A stretch of 64,000 bases of DNA, from the NCBI RefSeq assembly GCF_004217555.1, contig NZ_SHKW01000001.1, forward strand, positions 1,736,001 to 1,800,000. Direction: 5' to 3'. Shown here in pieces: positions 1 to 8,925 of the stretch (positions within the stretch are counted from its first letter, which is position 1; every line of letters begins with the position of its first letter). A program made the position numbers and the translations under genes. The notes under the pieces were generated by a model. It was not told the DNA's origin, did no database searches, and saw only the letters and a list, made by a program, of their open reading frames with translations. This DNA is from Edaphobacter modestus. GTDB lineage: Bacteria > Acidobacteriota > Terriglobia > Terriglobales > Acidobacteriaceae.

Positions 1-556
1 CTCCCGTGACGCAGTACTGTCCTTCATCGGAAGAAACCAGAAGATCGATCCCCGTGGTCCATTCGAGCAGGCGGACGTTGGGCAGAGCGCGGACGTGACG
101 AAGCAGCGAGACCGCGATCTCCTTGCCCGTCGCGTCGCCATTGGCATGAAGGATGCGCGAGCGGCTGTGCGCGCCCTCGCGAGTGCGCATCAATTCACCG
201 TCTTCACGATCGAAGGCGGTTCCCCACTCCAGCAGCTCCTCGACTCGCTTCGGACCCTGTTCGACAAGAATGCGGGCAGCTTCGGCCTCCACCAGCCCAT
301 CGCCTGCGGCGAGCGTATCTTCCAGGTGAAGCGCGACATCTTCCTCACCGCCCATCGCTACCGCGATGCCTCCCTGGGCGTAAGCGGTGTTGGATTCGGC
401 AAGCTCCTCCTTGGTGACCACGAGCACGGAACCGGTGCGGGCAAGGCGAATGGCCGTGCTCAGACCGGCGATTCCGGCTCCGATAACAAGGAAATCAACC
501 TGATCTGCGGTTGGGTCTACGGGGGTGGAATCAGCGGACGGCACTGCGGTCGGCAC
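1..556 (-). CDS. nadB: L-aspartate oxidase, N-terminal part (runs off the window)
   Basis: Oxidises L-aspartate to iminoaspartate, the first step of de novo NAD synthesis; flavoprotein, cytoplasmic. Reading the minus strand from a GTG at 556 gives a short variable N-terminus, then the FAD-binding strand-loop VIGAGIAGLSTAIRLA (about residues 20-35) and the family motif SNTAYAQGGIAVA, followed by the HLEDTLAAGDGL stretch typical of the aspartate oxidase/succinate dehydrogenase flavoprotein family. A GAGGAG Shine-Dalgarno lies about 6 bases upstream of the GTG, supporting this start. Only about 185 codons are inside the window. It is divergent from aroB with about 70 bases between them. The SNTAYAQGG motif favours NadB over SdhA/FrdA; confidence is high. 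Confidence 0.9.
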   Translation of the reverse strand, partial: MPTAVPSADSTPVDPTADQVDFLVIGAGIAGLSTAIRLARTGSVLVVTKEELAESNTAYAQGGIAVAMGGEEDVALHLEDTLAAGDGLVEAEAARILVEQGPKRVEELLEWGTAFDREDGELMRTREGAHSRSRILHANGDATGKEIAVSLLRHVRALPNVRLLEWTTGIDLLVSSDEGQYCVTG

Positions 557-629
557 AACGTCTCCTCGCCTTTGATGCTACTCGATCAAGCGGGTCTGAA
601 TGAAATCCTTACGATAGGATGAAGGTATT

Positions 630-1760
630 GTGCCTTCGATTCAACTCAAGACGCCAAGCGCAAGCTACGAGATCGTGATTGCTTCCGGACTGGTGAAGAC
701 GCTTCCGGCGCGATTGAAGAAACTGAAAGCCGGCAAGCCATTTCGCACCTTCCTTGTGACCTCACCCGAGATATGGGGTCTCTGGGGCAAGCAGGTGATC
801 GCGGCCTTTGGAAAAGAATCGCCGACGGTTCTCTTTCTCCCGGCAGGCGAGACGCACAAGCGCCTGCGCACGCTGGAGTCGCTACTGGAACAGATGGCGG
901 CCGCAGGGGCCGATCGCGATGCCCTGCTGGTGGCATTCGGCGGAGGCGTTGTCGGCGACGTGACCGGTTTCCTCGCCGCAATCTATATGCGCGGAGTGGC
1001 TTACGTGCAGGTTCCGACTACGCTGCTGGCGCAGGTAGACTCCTCGATCGGCGGCAAGACCGGCGTAAATCTTGCAGCCGGAAAGAATCTCGTGGGCAGC
1101 TTTCATCATCCGCTCGCGGTACTGGCCGACACGGACCTCCTCAACACTCTCCCGGCTGCTGAGCTTCGCGCAGGCCTCCAGGAGTCGATCAAGGCAGGCA
1201 TCATTCGCGACCCGAAGCTGTTTGGGTATCTCGAGAACAACGCCGATGCCGTGCTCGGCAGAGACGCGAAGGCGTTGACGCATGTTGTAGCTGCGAGCGT
1301 TCGCGTGAAGGCCGATGTCGTCGCAAACGACGAACGCGAGTCCGGCCTGCGCATGATTCTCAACTACGGTCACACGCTTGGTCACGCAATCGAAGCCGCA
1401 ACCGGCTACAAGCAGCTTCTCCATGGCGAGGCTGTAGGCTGGGGGAGCATCGCGGCCACGCGCCTGGGCCTGATGCGAGGAATGATCGGCAAGGACGAGG
1501 CCGACCGCATCATACGGTTGATCCTGCGCTATGGTCCTCTGCGGAGCTTCAAGGCGACGGCGGCCAGGCTGGTAGACCTCACATCCAGCGACAAGAAAAA
1601 ACGCAGCGGAACGCTCAGTTTTGTTCTGCCGGCGAAGATCGGCGAGGCGGTGATTGTTCGTGATGTCACCCGCGAAGAGATGCTGGCAGTGGCGGAGTGG
1701 ACGCTCGAGCTGGTACGCGAGCAGGGCGCAGCCGCAAAGCAGAAGCAGAAGCGGAAATGA
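630..1760 (+). CDS. aroB: 3-dehydroquinate synthase
   Basis: Converts DAHP to 3-dehydroquinate, second step of the shikimate pathway; cytoplasmic, NAD- and metal-dependent. The 376-residue product is of usual length (about 360). Visible are the NAD-binding glycine loop [13 protein letters not shown] (about residue 95), the [19 protein letters not shown] substrate/NAD segment, and the metal ligands in LQESIKAG (Glu), [11 protein letters not shown] (His) and [10 protein letters not shown] (His). The start is a GTG preceded by AGGATGAAGG. The C-terminus ends in a Lys/Gln-rich tail (residues about 365-376). The stop codon overlaps the ATG of the next gene (ATGA), so aroB and ubiE are probably translationally coupled. 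Confidence 0.96.
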   Translation: MPSIQLKTPSASYEIVIASGLVKTLPARLKKLKAGKPFRTFLVTSPEIWGLWGKQVIAAFGKESPTVLFLPAGETHKRLRTLESLLEQMAAAGADRDALLVAFGGGVVGDVTGFLAAIYMRGVAYVQVPTTLLAQVDSSIGGKTGVNLAAGKNLVGSFHHPLAVLADTDLLNTLPAAELRAGLQESIKAGIIRDPKLFGYLENNADAVLGRDAKALTHVVAASVRVKADVVANDERESGLRMILNYGHTLGHAIEAATGYKQLLHGEAVGWGSIAATRLGLMRGMIGKDEADRIIRLILRYGPLRSFKATAARLVDLTSSDKKKRSGTLSFVLPAKIGEAVIVRDVTREEMLAVAEWTLELVREQGAAAKQKQKRK

Positions 1761-2539
1761 TCATGGCGCAGGATCGGATTCAACCCGAGCATGAGCTTTC
1801 GATGGGAGCGCGACCGGCAGGCGCGACGACGGAGCAGGCTGCGGCGGCCAACGTGCAGCAGATGTTCGATTCGATTGCGCCGAAGTACGATCTGCTGAAT
1901 CATCTCCTGTCGATGGGTCTGGACCGATGGTGGTGGGCACGCACAGCGCGGAGTTTTCGTGCTGTTCTCGAACAACCCCAGGCTGCGGTGCTCGATCTTT
2001 GCTGCGGCACGGGCGACATGACGCTGGCGTTGATGAAGTATCGTCCCGTAGGAGTGGGCGAGGCTCCCGTGCTGGCTGTGGATTTTTCCCACGAGATGCT
2101 GGAGCGCGGAAAGGAAAAGTTCGCGGGCTACAATATCGTTGCCGTCGAGGCCGACGCGCTTCACCTGCCGCTCTCCGACAACTCGCTGGCCCTCGTCACC
2201 TCCGCCTTCGGCTTCCGCAATCTTGCCAACTACGAAGAAGGACTGGCGGAGCTATATCGCGTACTGGGCCGCGGCGGCCAGATCGGCATTCTTGATTGCA
2301 ATCAACCGGATGGCGTCGTGGGCACGCTCTACAACCTTTATTTCAAGCGTGTACTGCCCTGGGTGGGTGGAAGAATCTCGGGAGATGCCGGCGCCTACCG
2401 CTATCTGCCTGCATCGGTTGAGCGATTCCCTCGCCCGAAACGAATGCTGGAGTTGATCCGGGCTGCGGGCTTTCGCGACGCGAGCTGGACGGGATTTACC
2501 TTCGGCACAGCCGGGCTCTATCGCGCGACCAAGCCGTAG
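1757..2539 (+). CDS. ubiE: Demethylmenaquinone methyltransferase (UbiE/MenG)
   Basis: SAM-dependent C-methylation of demethylmenaquinone (and in some bacteria the ubiquinone precursor), last step of menaquinone synthesis, at the membrane face. The 260-residue product carries the family signature [23 protein letters not shown] motif [16 protein letters not shown] (about residue 75), [13 protein letters not shown] and the post-motif [11 protein letters not shown]. The start was chosen as the ATG overlapping the aroB stop (ATGA); an open frame extends further upstream inside aroB but has no homology. A second ATG two codons later is possible. Acidobacteria generally use menaquinone, so MenG activity is the likelier role (inference). 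Confidence 0.93.
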   Translation: MIMAQDRIQPEHELSMGARPAGATTEQAAAANVQQMFDSIAPKYDLLNHLLSMGLDRWWWARTARSFRAVLEQPQAAVLDLCCGTGDMTLALMKYRPVGVGEAPVLAVDFSHEMLERGKEKFAGYNIVAVEADALHLPLSDNSLALVTSAFGFRNLANYEEGLAELYRVLGRGGQIGILDCNQPDGVVGTLYNLYFKRVLPWVGGRISGDAGAYRYLPASVERFPRPKRMLELIRAAGFRDASWTGFTFGTAGLYRATKP

Positions 2540-2577
2540 TGGGAAGTCCAGCGCGGACACGGTACGATTGAGTGTCG

Positions 2578-4023
2578 ATGAGCTCTGTCATCACCTCCGA
2601 GAAGTCACGCATGGCGGCGCTAAAGGAAAAGCGTTCGGCGGCACTATTCTCCGTGTTGGCAGCATTCGGCATCACGGCGCTGAAGTTCCTCACCGGCATT
2701 CTCACCGGATCGTTGGGAATGCTGTCGGAGGCGGCACACTCGACCGTGGACCTGATCGCGGCCGGCATCACATTGTTCTCGGTGCAGGTGTCGGACAGGC
2801 CCGCCGACGATAGCCACAACTATGGACATGGCAAGGTAGAGAGCCTCTCCGCATTCGTGGAATCCGTGCTGATGCTGGGATCCTGTGTCTGGATCGTGAC
2901 CGAGGCCATCCGCAGAATCACCTCGCGCGAGCATCTGTCGCTCACGCCTTCACCGTGGCCCTTCGTCGTCCTCATCCTCTCCATCGTGGTGGACTTCACA
3001 CGCTCCAGAAAGCTGCACAAAATCGCCATTGAGTCCTCGAGCCAGGCCCTCGAAGCAGACGCGATTCACTTCGGCACCGACATCTGGTCTTCACTGGCCG
3101 TGGTGATAGGACTGGCGGCCTCCTTTGTGGGCAACCGGTGGAAGATACCCTGGCTCGAGCTGGCAGATCCTTTCGCTGCCCTGGTGGTTTCAGGGATCAT
3201 CCTGCACGTTACCTGGGGGCTGGCGCGTCGAACCATCGATGCACTTCTGGATGCAACGCCCAAGGAGACCCGCGAGGCGACGCGGGGGCTCGAACGAGAA
3301 CTGAAAGGCATCGCGGGAGTACTCGCTGTGAACCGCTTTCGAACGCGCAGGTCGGGCGCGGATTACTTTGCCGACCTGACACTGGGACTCGCGCAGAACC
3401 TTACCTTCCAACGAACCGAACAGATCACGCGTGAGGCAACGGCTGCCGTGGAGCGGCATCTGCCCGGAGCCGACGTCGTCATTCATACCCTGCCCATGGC
3501 GACGGGCTCGGAGAGCGTCCACGAGCGCGTTCGAGCAGTCGCGGCGCGAATGAACCTCTCGACTCACGATGTGTCCGTGTACCGCTTTGGGCAGAAGTTG
3601 CAGGTAGAGCAGCATCTCGAGGTGAACGAGACCATGCACCTGCAGCAGGCTCATGAGCTGGCAACGCGGCTTGAGGCCGAGATCAAGCAGGAGATTCCCG
3701 AGGTGACGTCGATCCTGACCCACATCGAAAGTGAACCGGCGACCATCGAGCAACCGGAATCGCAGGAGAGGGATCGGCAACTGGAGGTGCGGTTGCGACG
3801 CGTAGCCGCCGGGTTCCCGGAGATCCAGGACATTCATGACGTGATGGTCATCCGTATCGGTGCACATCTGCAGGTGAACTGTCACTGCACCATGCCCGAC
3901 GATCTGCCGATGGCAAAGGTCCACGCCGGCATTACCGCCCTCGAGGGAGCCTTTAAACTGGACGCACCCGAGGTGGACCGCCTTCTCATCCACCCCGAGC
4001 CCGCGACGGATAACCGACGATGA
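2578..4023 (+). CDS. Cation diffusion facilitator transporter with extended C-terminus
   Basis: Proton-coupled exporter of divalent metal ions (Zn, Co, Fe or Mn; substrate not predictable here) in the inner membrane. N-terminal CDF domain, about residues 15-220, has several hydrophobic helices and the metal-site motifs SEAAHSTVDL (TM2), HNYGHGK and EADAIHFGTDIWSS (TM5). The C-terminal cytoplasmic part is much longer than usual: 481 residues in total against about 300. After the first dimerisation-like domain (about 225-310) similar segments seem to recur around 315-385 and 395-475, each with a 'V..VH..R....G' style strand and TILTHIE or LLIHPE endings. The ATG at 2578 is used; a GTG two codons earlier is also open. 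The stop overlaps the next start as ATGA. Confidence 0.9.
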   Translation: MSSVITSEKSRMAALKEKRSAALFSVLAAFGITALKFLTGILTGSLGMLSEAAHSTVDLIAAGITLFSVQVSDRPADDSHNYGHGKVESLSAFVESVLMLGSCVWIVTEAIRRITSREHLSLTPSPWPFVVLILSIVVDFTRSRKLHKIAIESSSQALEADAIHFGTDIWSSLAVVIGLAASFVGNRWKIPWLELADPFAALVVSGIILHVTWGLARRTIDALLDATPKETREATRGLERELKGIAGVLAVNRFRTRRSGADYFADLTLGLAQNLTFQRTEQITREATAAVERHLPGADVVIHTLPMATGSESVHERVRAVAARMNLSTHDVSVYRFGQKLQVEQHLEVNETMHLQQAHELATRLEAEIKQEIPEVTSILTHIESEPATIEQPESQERDRQLEVRLRRVAAGFPEIQDIHDVMVIRIGAHLQVNCHCTMPDDLPMAKVHAGITALEGAFKLDAPEVDRLLIHPEPATDNRR

Positions 4024-4853
4024 CAACAGTACGCGTTCGATTTACAGGCTGGGCCCCTGTCCGGCGTTTCTTCAATATTGTTCTGGGCGCGATGGCCATG
4101 ATCGCCGTCGCGATGATCTCTGCCTTTCTGGCAATGCGCCTGGCGATCCACGGACGCGAGGTCAAGGTTCCGCAACTGACGCACATGACGATCTCCGAAG
4201 CCAGCCGAAGAGCCAGCTCCATGGGTCTAAGGCTGCAGCTGGAAAACCGCTTCTACTCCCCCAACATTCCCGCCGGTCAGGTGCTGGCCCAGTATCCGGT
4301 AGCCGGGGCAACCGTGCGGCGGCAATGGCCCGTGAGGGTCACCGAGAGCCTGGGTTCGCAACAGGTCTCCATTCCGAACCTGCAAGGCGAAGGCGAGCGC
4401 GCAGCTTCCATCAACCTCAGACGCCTGGGCCTGGAGTTAGGGACAGTTGGGCACGTCGCGATGCCAGGGCCAGTCGGCGTGGTGGTGGCGCAGACCCCAG
4501 CTCCTGGCGCCGAAGGAGTCGACAGACCAAGCGTAAGCATCCTTCTGAACGACGGTCCCCAGGACGTCTCTTCCGGATACGTCATGCCCTCGCTCGTGGG
4601 CCTGACGATCTTGGGAGCCTATGTCCGGGCAGGCGCCGCCGGTCTGAGAATCGTCAGCGCCGAAGACGTAACCCCTGCCGCTGCTGGACAACCTGCTGCT
4701 GCCGGACAACCCGCCGAGCCGGCCAGACCGGCCCCTATCGCCACCACAAGCCCCGTTGCGGCTCTCACGCCTGGAGTCGTCGTCGCACAAAGTCCGCTCG
4801 CCGGCCATCGAGTTACGCGAGGCGATGCGGTGCAGCTTTCCCTCACCCACTAG
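4020..4853 (+). CDS. PASTA-domain membrane protein
   Basis: The 277-residue protein has a short cytoplasmic N-terminus, one membrane helix (about residues 15-42, FFNIVLGAMAMIAVAMISAF) and three consecutive PASTA repeats: about 48-114 (VPQLTHMTISEASRRASSMG), 116-182 (IPNLQGEGERAASINLRRLG) and 190-277 (MPSLVGLTILGAYVRAGAAG), the last interrupted by an Ala/Pro-rich insert with the AAAGQPAAAGQPAEPARP repeat. PASTA domains in Ser/Thr kinases and PBPs bind peptidoglycan or lipid II; here there is no kinase or transpeptidase domain, so the protein is a stand-alone cell-wall-facing sensor or scaffold (inference). It starts on the ATGA overlap with the CDF gene and ends 20 bases from the convergent rsmB. 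Confidence 0.88.
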   Translation: MTTVRVRFTGWAPVRRFFNIVLGAMAMIAVAMISAFLAMRLAIHGREVKVPQLTHMTISEASRRASSMGLRLQLENRFYSPNIPAGQVLAQYPVAGATVRRQWPVRVTESLGSQQVSIPNLQGEGERAASINLRRLGLELGTVGHVAMPGPVGVVVAQTPAPGAEGVDRPSVSILLNDGPQDVSSGYVMPSLVGLTILGAYVRAGAAGLRIVSAEDVTPAAAGQPAAAGQPAEPARPAPIATTSPVAALTPGVVVAQSPLAGHRVTRGDAVQLSLTH

Positions 4854-4873
4854 TCGAAGACCAGCACGGCCTC

Positions 4874-6181
4874 TTACACGCTGCGCTCGAGCAGGGCGGC
4901 GAAGAACCCGTCTCCAGGATGAACACCAGGCAGCGTGCGCAGATAAGCGCCCCGGACAGCATCTGCCAGCGGTTCGCGGAACCGGCCCGAGACCGTGAGG
5001 CCATCCAACAAGGGGTCGAGAGGAAGAACCCTGATGGTCGCAGCGAACTCGGCCTCTGCCGTCACAGCCTCGACGACCTGCTCACACTCCTCCGGCTCCA
5101 GCGAGCAGGTCGAATAAAGTAACCGGCCTCCAGGCCTCAGACGGGAGAGCGCAGCGCGAAGAATCTGACACTGACGGCTGGCCTGACGCGCAAGGTCGGA
5201 AGCCTCGAGGCGAAGACGAATCTCCGGATTGCGAGCGAGGGTTCCCGTCCCGCTGCAGGGAACATCCGCAAGGATGAGATCGAAATCTCCGACAGACGGC
5301 GGGGGCACAGTGGCGTCAACTACTTCGGTCTGGATGTTCGCCGCGTAAGAATACTGCGCAAGCCTCGTGCGCATCGCGCCAAGACGTCGCGCACTCACAT
5401 CGCTCGCCAGAATCGTCGCGGACGGCAACCGGTGACTGAGAACCAGCGCCTTGCCCCCCGGCGCCGCACAGGCATCCCAGATGCGCTCAGCCTGCGGAAC
5501 CGAAGCCGCGGCGAGTTCGGCCACAAGGCGCGAGCCATCGTCCATCCGCGGAAGATCCACATCCGGAGCCTCGTCGAAGAAGCTGGGCTCTCCCGGCTCT
5601 CTCTGTCCCGCCTCGCAGATCCTGATTGCGGCCTCCCGGCCATAACGCGCGACCCAGCGCTCGACAAGCCACTGCGGATGCCCCAGACGGCGTGCGATGG
5701 CGGCTGTGCTCTCGTGAAGCGGCTGACCCGGCGGCTTTGCAGAGGCGAGCTTGCGCAGAATCGCGTTGACCATGCCTGCAGCGTGAGCTTGACCGCTGGC
5801 ACGGGTAAGCTCCACGCTCTCATTTAGTGCGGCATGCGGCGGAATGCGATCGAGGTGAACGAGCTGGAAGGCTCCCAGACGAAGCGCGATCGCGACCGGC
5901 TCGGCGAGTCGCTGATCGGGCCGCTGCAACAGCGGCTGAATCTTCGCATCGAGCGCAATCTGCCACCGCAGCGTACCGAGCACCAGCGCGGTCGCAAGAT
6001 TGCGATCCTCCGGGGAGAGCTGCGCCGTGCGAGAGGAGTGAAGAAGGTCGTCGCTGTTGCCCTTGCCTTCGGCAACAAGCATCAGAATCTCGAAGGCCGC
6101 CGTGCGGGCAGGCGAGATGGGTTTCGGCTGGACGGAGGCTCTGGGCTGGCTAGGACGTCTGGACAAGGGAGGCACTTTCAC
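4874..6181 (-). CDS. rsmB: 16S rRNA (cytosine-967 C5) methyltransferase RsmB
   Basis: Methylates C967 of 16S rRNA with SAM. The 435-residue product has the two-domain RsmB layout: an N-terminal NusB-like RNA-binding domain (about residues 22-155, RTAAFEILMLV, LATALVLGTLRW, NAILRKLA) and a C-terminal RsmB/NOP methyltransferase domain with SAM motif I WDACAAPGGKALVLS, the catalytic motif DVPCSGTGTLARNPEIR and the second cysteine motif STCSLEPEECEQVV. Start is a GTG giving MKVPPLSRR; the first about 20 residues are basic and Pro/Ser-rich and not conserved. Convergent with the PASTA gene. The NusB domain separates it from single-domain RsmF-type enzymes. Confidence 0.95.
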   Translation of the reverse strand: MKVPPLSRRPSQPRASVQPKPISPARTAAFEILMLVAEGKGNSDDLLHSSRTAQLSPEDRNLATALVLGTLRWQIALDAKIQPLLQRPDQRLAEPVAIALRLGAFQLVHLDRIPPHAALNESVELTRASGQAHAAGMVNAILRKLASAKPPGQPLHESTAAIARRLGHPQWLVERWVARYGREAAIRICEAGQREPGEPSFFDEAPDVDLPRMDDGSRLVAELAAASVPQAERIWDACAAPGGKALVLSHRLPSATILASDVSARRLGAMRTRLAQYSYAANIQTEVVDATVPPPSVGDFDLILADVPCSGTGTLARNPEIRLRLEASDLARQASRQCQILRAALSRLRPGGRLLYSTCSLEPEECEQVVEAVTAEAEFAATIRVLPLDPLLDGLTVSGRFREPLADAVRGAYLRTLPGVHPGDGFFAALLERSV

Positions 6182-6211
6182 ACTTAAGAATAACCCTTCT
6201 GACTCGGAGAC

Positions 6212-7114
6212 CTATGCGCCTTTCCGCCACACGCCCGGAGACACCCCGACGCGCTGGCGAAAAGCCCGCACAAAATTGACTGGCGAACGAAAGCCCGTCA
6301 TAGCGGCTACCTCCTGAACGGTCCAGCTATGATTCAGAAGATCCTTCGCCCGCTCCATCCGTTGATCCAGCAGGTATTGGTACGGCGTCTGACCCGTTCG
6401 GCTGCGAAACTCCCGCGCGAAGTGAAACGGACTCAGATTCACCTCGTTCGCGATCTCTTCCAGACGCAGGTCGCGGTCGAGGTTCGCCGACACGAACTCC
6501 ATGGCACGTCGAAGCTGCAGCATCGGAAGACCACCCTGAATGTGGCCGAGATCGATTGGATCAACCGCATGCCGGCGCAAAAGAAGGCTCACAAAACCGG
6601 CGGCAGTCAGATCGGCGTACAACCGGCCCAGCGGCCAGCCCTCCCGTGCCTCGCGTCCCATCTCGAACACCACCTGCTCGACCGCCCGATCCTGTAGAGA
6701 CCACTGCGGCTCAAACTCCGGAGTAGAGACACCAGCCTCCTCCGCAACTCGGTTCAACGGCTCGGGATCGACCGACACGATCAGCCGCTCCGAGCCTCCC
6801 TGCCACCGCAGCCGATCGCGGGTTCCGGCAGGCAGCAGAATCATCGAGCCGGAGGCCGTCTTCTCAACTCCCCGCCGTCCGCCCGACCACCACTCCATCG
6901 GTTCTTCCCCGGCGATCTGAAGATGGAAGCAAAGCTCCCGGTGCTCGTGCTCAGGAATCTCGATCGCGGAGACGGTGTGCCGTTCCAGCAGAACCCCGCG
7001 CCAGGGCTGCTCCTTTCTGCTCTCGTGCCTGCCCTCGCGCTCAACAGACGGCAGCAGCGGAACCACCCGATTGCCCCGGACTACCGAGATCCTGTTCTGC
7101 CCATTGTCTGCCAC
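6212..7114 (-). CDS. AraC-family transcriptional regulator with cupin-like sensor domain
   Basis: The C-terminal about 100 residues hold two helix-turn-helix motifs of the AraC/XylS type (RLEEIANEVNLSPFHFAREF and the second, VQEVAAMTGFRSPVNFVRAF) followed by the family ending GVSPGVWRK. The N-terminal about 150 residues look like a cupin sensor (HEHRELCFHLQIAG, a beta-rich stretch). The frame is open for 54 codons further upstream, but that extension has no domain character; I start at the GTG at 7114 (MADNGQNRISVV), giving 300 residues, normal for the family. Transcribed away from the small membrane protein at 7221. Target genes are unknown; autoregulation and control of the divergent gene are possible. 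Confidence 0.85.
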   Translation of the reverse strand: MADNGQNRISVVRGNRVVPLLPSVEREGRHESRKEQPWRGVLLERHTVSAIEIPEHEHRELCFHLQIAGEEPMEWWSGGRRGVEKTASGSMILLPAGTRDRLRWQGGSERLIVSVDPEPLNRVAEEAGVSTPEFEPQWSLQDRAVEQVVFEMGREAREGWPLGRLYADLTAAGFVSLLLRRHAVDPIDLGHIQGGLPMLQLRRAMEFVSANLDRDLRLEEIANEVNLSPFHFAREFRSRTGQTPYQYLLDQRMERAKDLLNHSWTVQEVAAMTGFRSPVNFVRAFRQRVGVSPGVWRKGA

Positions 7115-7220
7115 CCTTTTAGGATGCACCCGCCAATCCAACGGAGCAAACCCGGATTTTGCCGCAGGAATTGCATATCGGGGGCGGCGACAAGCCGCAT
7201 CTTCGTAATGGAGGCATCCC

Positions 7221-7388
7221 ATGAGAAGGCTGACTGACCTGGTGAGCGAAAGTTTTATCTGGAGCGTAGGAATCACGCGGCCGCGGCCCGGGCAGGAGCG
7301 CGTCGCCGCACTCTATATCACCCTCACCCTCATCGCTTCCTTGCTCGCCGCTGCGGGAATCTTCCTGCTTCTCCTGCATAGCATTTAG
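7221..7388 (+). CDS. Small single-pass membrane protein (55 residues)
   Basis: ATG at 7221 preceded by a strong GGAGG (about 6 bases upstream) opens a 55-codon frame. The first 29 residues are polar and basic (MRRLTDLVSESFIWSVG, then RPRPGQER); the rest is one hydrophobic helix (residues about 31-52, LYITLTLIASLLAAAGIFLL) ending LLHSI. It is too short for most gene callers. It is not recognisable as a known family and its role is unknown. It lies divergent from the AraC regulator and convergent to fmt, so expression from the AraC intergenic region is plausible. The RBS quality and the clean hydrophobic helix argue that it is real, but conservation cannot be tested here. Confidence 0.6.
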   Translation: MRRLTDLVSESFIWSVGITRPRPGQERVAALYITLTLIASLLAAAGIFLLLLHSI

Positions 7389-7419
7389 TAAAGCCCAATC
7401 GCGCGGTCCCGCCAGCCCT

Positions 7420-8355
7420 CTACTCCCCGAGACGCTCGCCCGAATTCATCTGATAGCCTCGCAGCAGCTCGGCAGCGGACATGCGGCGCTTGCCTTCCAG
7501 TTGCACCTCATCCAGCTCCACCACCGTCGATTCGCCGCAGCCCACAAAGAGACGTCCCTCGTGAAGGTGGACGATCCCCGGTTCGATGCTCTGGGCGTGT
7601 CGTACCGGGTGAAGGCGGTGCGCGATTAGCTTTTTGCCGCGCAGCCGGGCAAAGGCTCCCGGCCAGGGTTGAAAACCGCGCCAGCGGTCGTAGATCTGCT
7701 TGGCAGTACGATTGAAATCGATCGCCCCGTCCTCACGAGTCAGAACGGGGGCATGGGTGGCCAGGGCATCGTCCTGCGCCGTCGGGTACAAATCTCCCGC
7801 CTCCAACCTGCAAAGAGTCTCCACCATCAGCGGAGCACCTACCTCGGCGAGATTTTCATACACGTCCGGCGCCGTCTCCTCTTCCCCGATAGGAACGACC
7901 TGCGCCAGCAGCATGGGGCCGGTATCGAGACCGGCGTCCAGCCGCATCGTCGTCACTCCGGTGACGGTCTCGCCACTCGCGACGGCCCACTGAATCGGCG
8001 CCGCGCCGCGGTACTTCGGCAGAAGCGAGCCATGAAGATTGATGTTGCCGAACCTCGGCAGGTCCAGCATCCACTGCGGAATGATGCGCCCATACGCGAC
8101 CACGAGGATGGCATCGGGCGCAAGAACTTCGAGCTGCGCGCGCAGCTCTGCGTTGGTCTTGATCTTCTCCGGCTGCACCACTGGAATCGAATGCGCGAGC
8201 GCGGTCAGCTTTACCGGGGGGGCCTGCAGCTTCTGGTCGCGGCCCACCGGGCGATCAGGCTGCGTAATCACAAGCGCGACCTCGTGATTTGCATCGAGGA
8301 CGGCCTCAAGCACCGGCACGGCGAATTGCGGGGTTCCGCAGAAGACGAGTCTCAT
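7420..8355 (-). CDS. fmt: Methionyl-tRNA formyltransferase
   Basis: Formylates Met-tRNA(fMet) with 10-formyl-THF for translation initiation. The 311-residue product (family about 310-315) begins MRLVFCGTPQFAVPVLEAV, has the formyl-THF site HGSLLPKYRGAAPIQWAV with the catalytic Asn-His-Asp set (NINLHGSLLP; GVTTMRLDAGLDTGPML), and a C-terminal OB-like tRNA-binding domain (about residues 210-311, RGFQPWPGAFARLRGKKL). It follows def by 44 bases on the same strand, the usual def-fmt pairing, here with aroC in front. Confidence 0.96.
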   Translation of the reverse strand: MRLVFCGTPQFAVPVLEAVLDANHEVALVITQPDRPVGRDQKLQAPPVKLTALAHSIPVVQPEKIKTNAELRAQLEVLAPDAILVVAYGRIIPQWMLDLPRFGNINLHGSLLPKYRGAAPIQWAVASGETVTGVTTMRLDAGLDTGPMLLAQVVPIGEEETAPDVYENLAEVGAPLMVETLCRLEAGDLYPTAQDDALATHAPVLTREDGAIDFNRTAKQIYDRWRGFQPWPGAFARLRGKKLIAHRLHPVRHAQSIEPGIVHLHEGRLFVGCGESTVVELDEVQLEGKRRMSAAELLRGYQMNSGERLGE

Positions 8356-8399
8356 TCGCTTTCTATGCTAACCGGTTCAGCGAAGGGCGATACCGGAAG

Positions 8400-8924
8400 C
8401 TACCATTCGCCGTTTTTGATCAGCTTCTTGATCTTGCGAACAGTGAGGTCTTTTTTTAGGCGGCTGAGGCGATCGATGAAGAGCACGCCATCGAGGTGGT
8501 CGATCTCATGCTGAAAGGCGCGTGAAAGGAGTTCTTCGCCTTCGATCTCGAACCACTCGCCGTCGGCGTTCTGCGCGCGAACCTTGACCTTTGCCGCGCG
8601 CTTGACCTTGTCACGGATATCGGGGAGAGAAAGGCAGCCCTCTTCCTCGTACTGTTGGCCTTGGCGCTCGACGATCTCAGGGTTGATCAGCACCAGCTTG
8701 TCTGCGGGGTCCTTCTTGAAGTTGACGTCGATCACGGTAAGCCGCTTCGAAACGCCGATCTGCGGAGCCGCAAGACCGATGCCGTGAGCGGCATACATGG
8801 ATTCGAACATCTCCTCGACCAGGGTCTTCAGGTCATCGTCGAATTCGGTGATCGGCTCGCCGCGCTTCGCAAGCACGGGATCGGGATACTTCACGATCTC
8901 ATGGATTTTCGTCTTCTTTGCCAC
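8400..8924 (-). CDS. def: Peptide deformylase
   Basis: Removes the N-formyl group from nascent proteins; Fe/Zn hydrolase, cytoplasmic. All three motifs are present: motif 1 GIGLAAPQIG (about residue 47), motif 2 EGCLSLP with the metal-ligand Cys, and motif 3 QHEIDHLDG with the HExxH metal site. At 174 residues it is a normal length for type 1 deformylases. The start is a GTG (MAKKTKIHEIV); the aroC stop codon ends one base before it, so the two genes are almost certainly co-transcribed and possibly translationally coupled. Confidence 0.97.
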   Translation of the reverse strand: MAKKTKIHEIVKYPDPVLAKRGEPITEFDDDLKTLVEEMFESMYAAHGIGLAAPQIGVSKRLTVIDVNFKKDPADKLVLINPEIVERQGQQYEEEGCLSLPDIRDKVKRAAKVKVRAQNADGEWFEIEGEELLSRAFQHEIDHLDGVLFIDRLSRLKKDLTVRKIKKLIKNGEW

Positions 8925-8925
8925 G

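Noticed and set aside
3190..4026. 278-codon minus-strand frame opposite the CDF transporter
   Set aside because: No domain character, His/Arg/Leu-rich shadow; the plus strand encodes CDF motifs.
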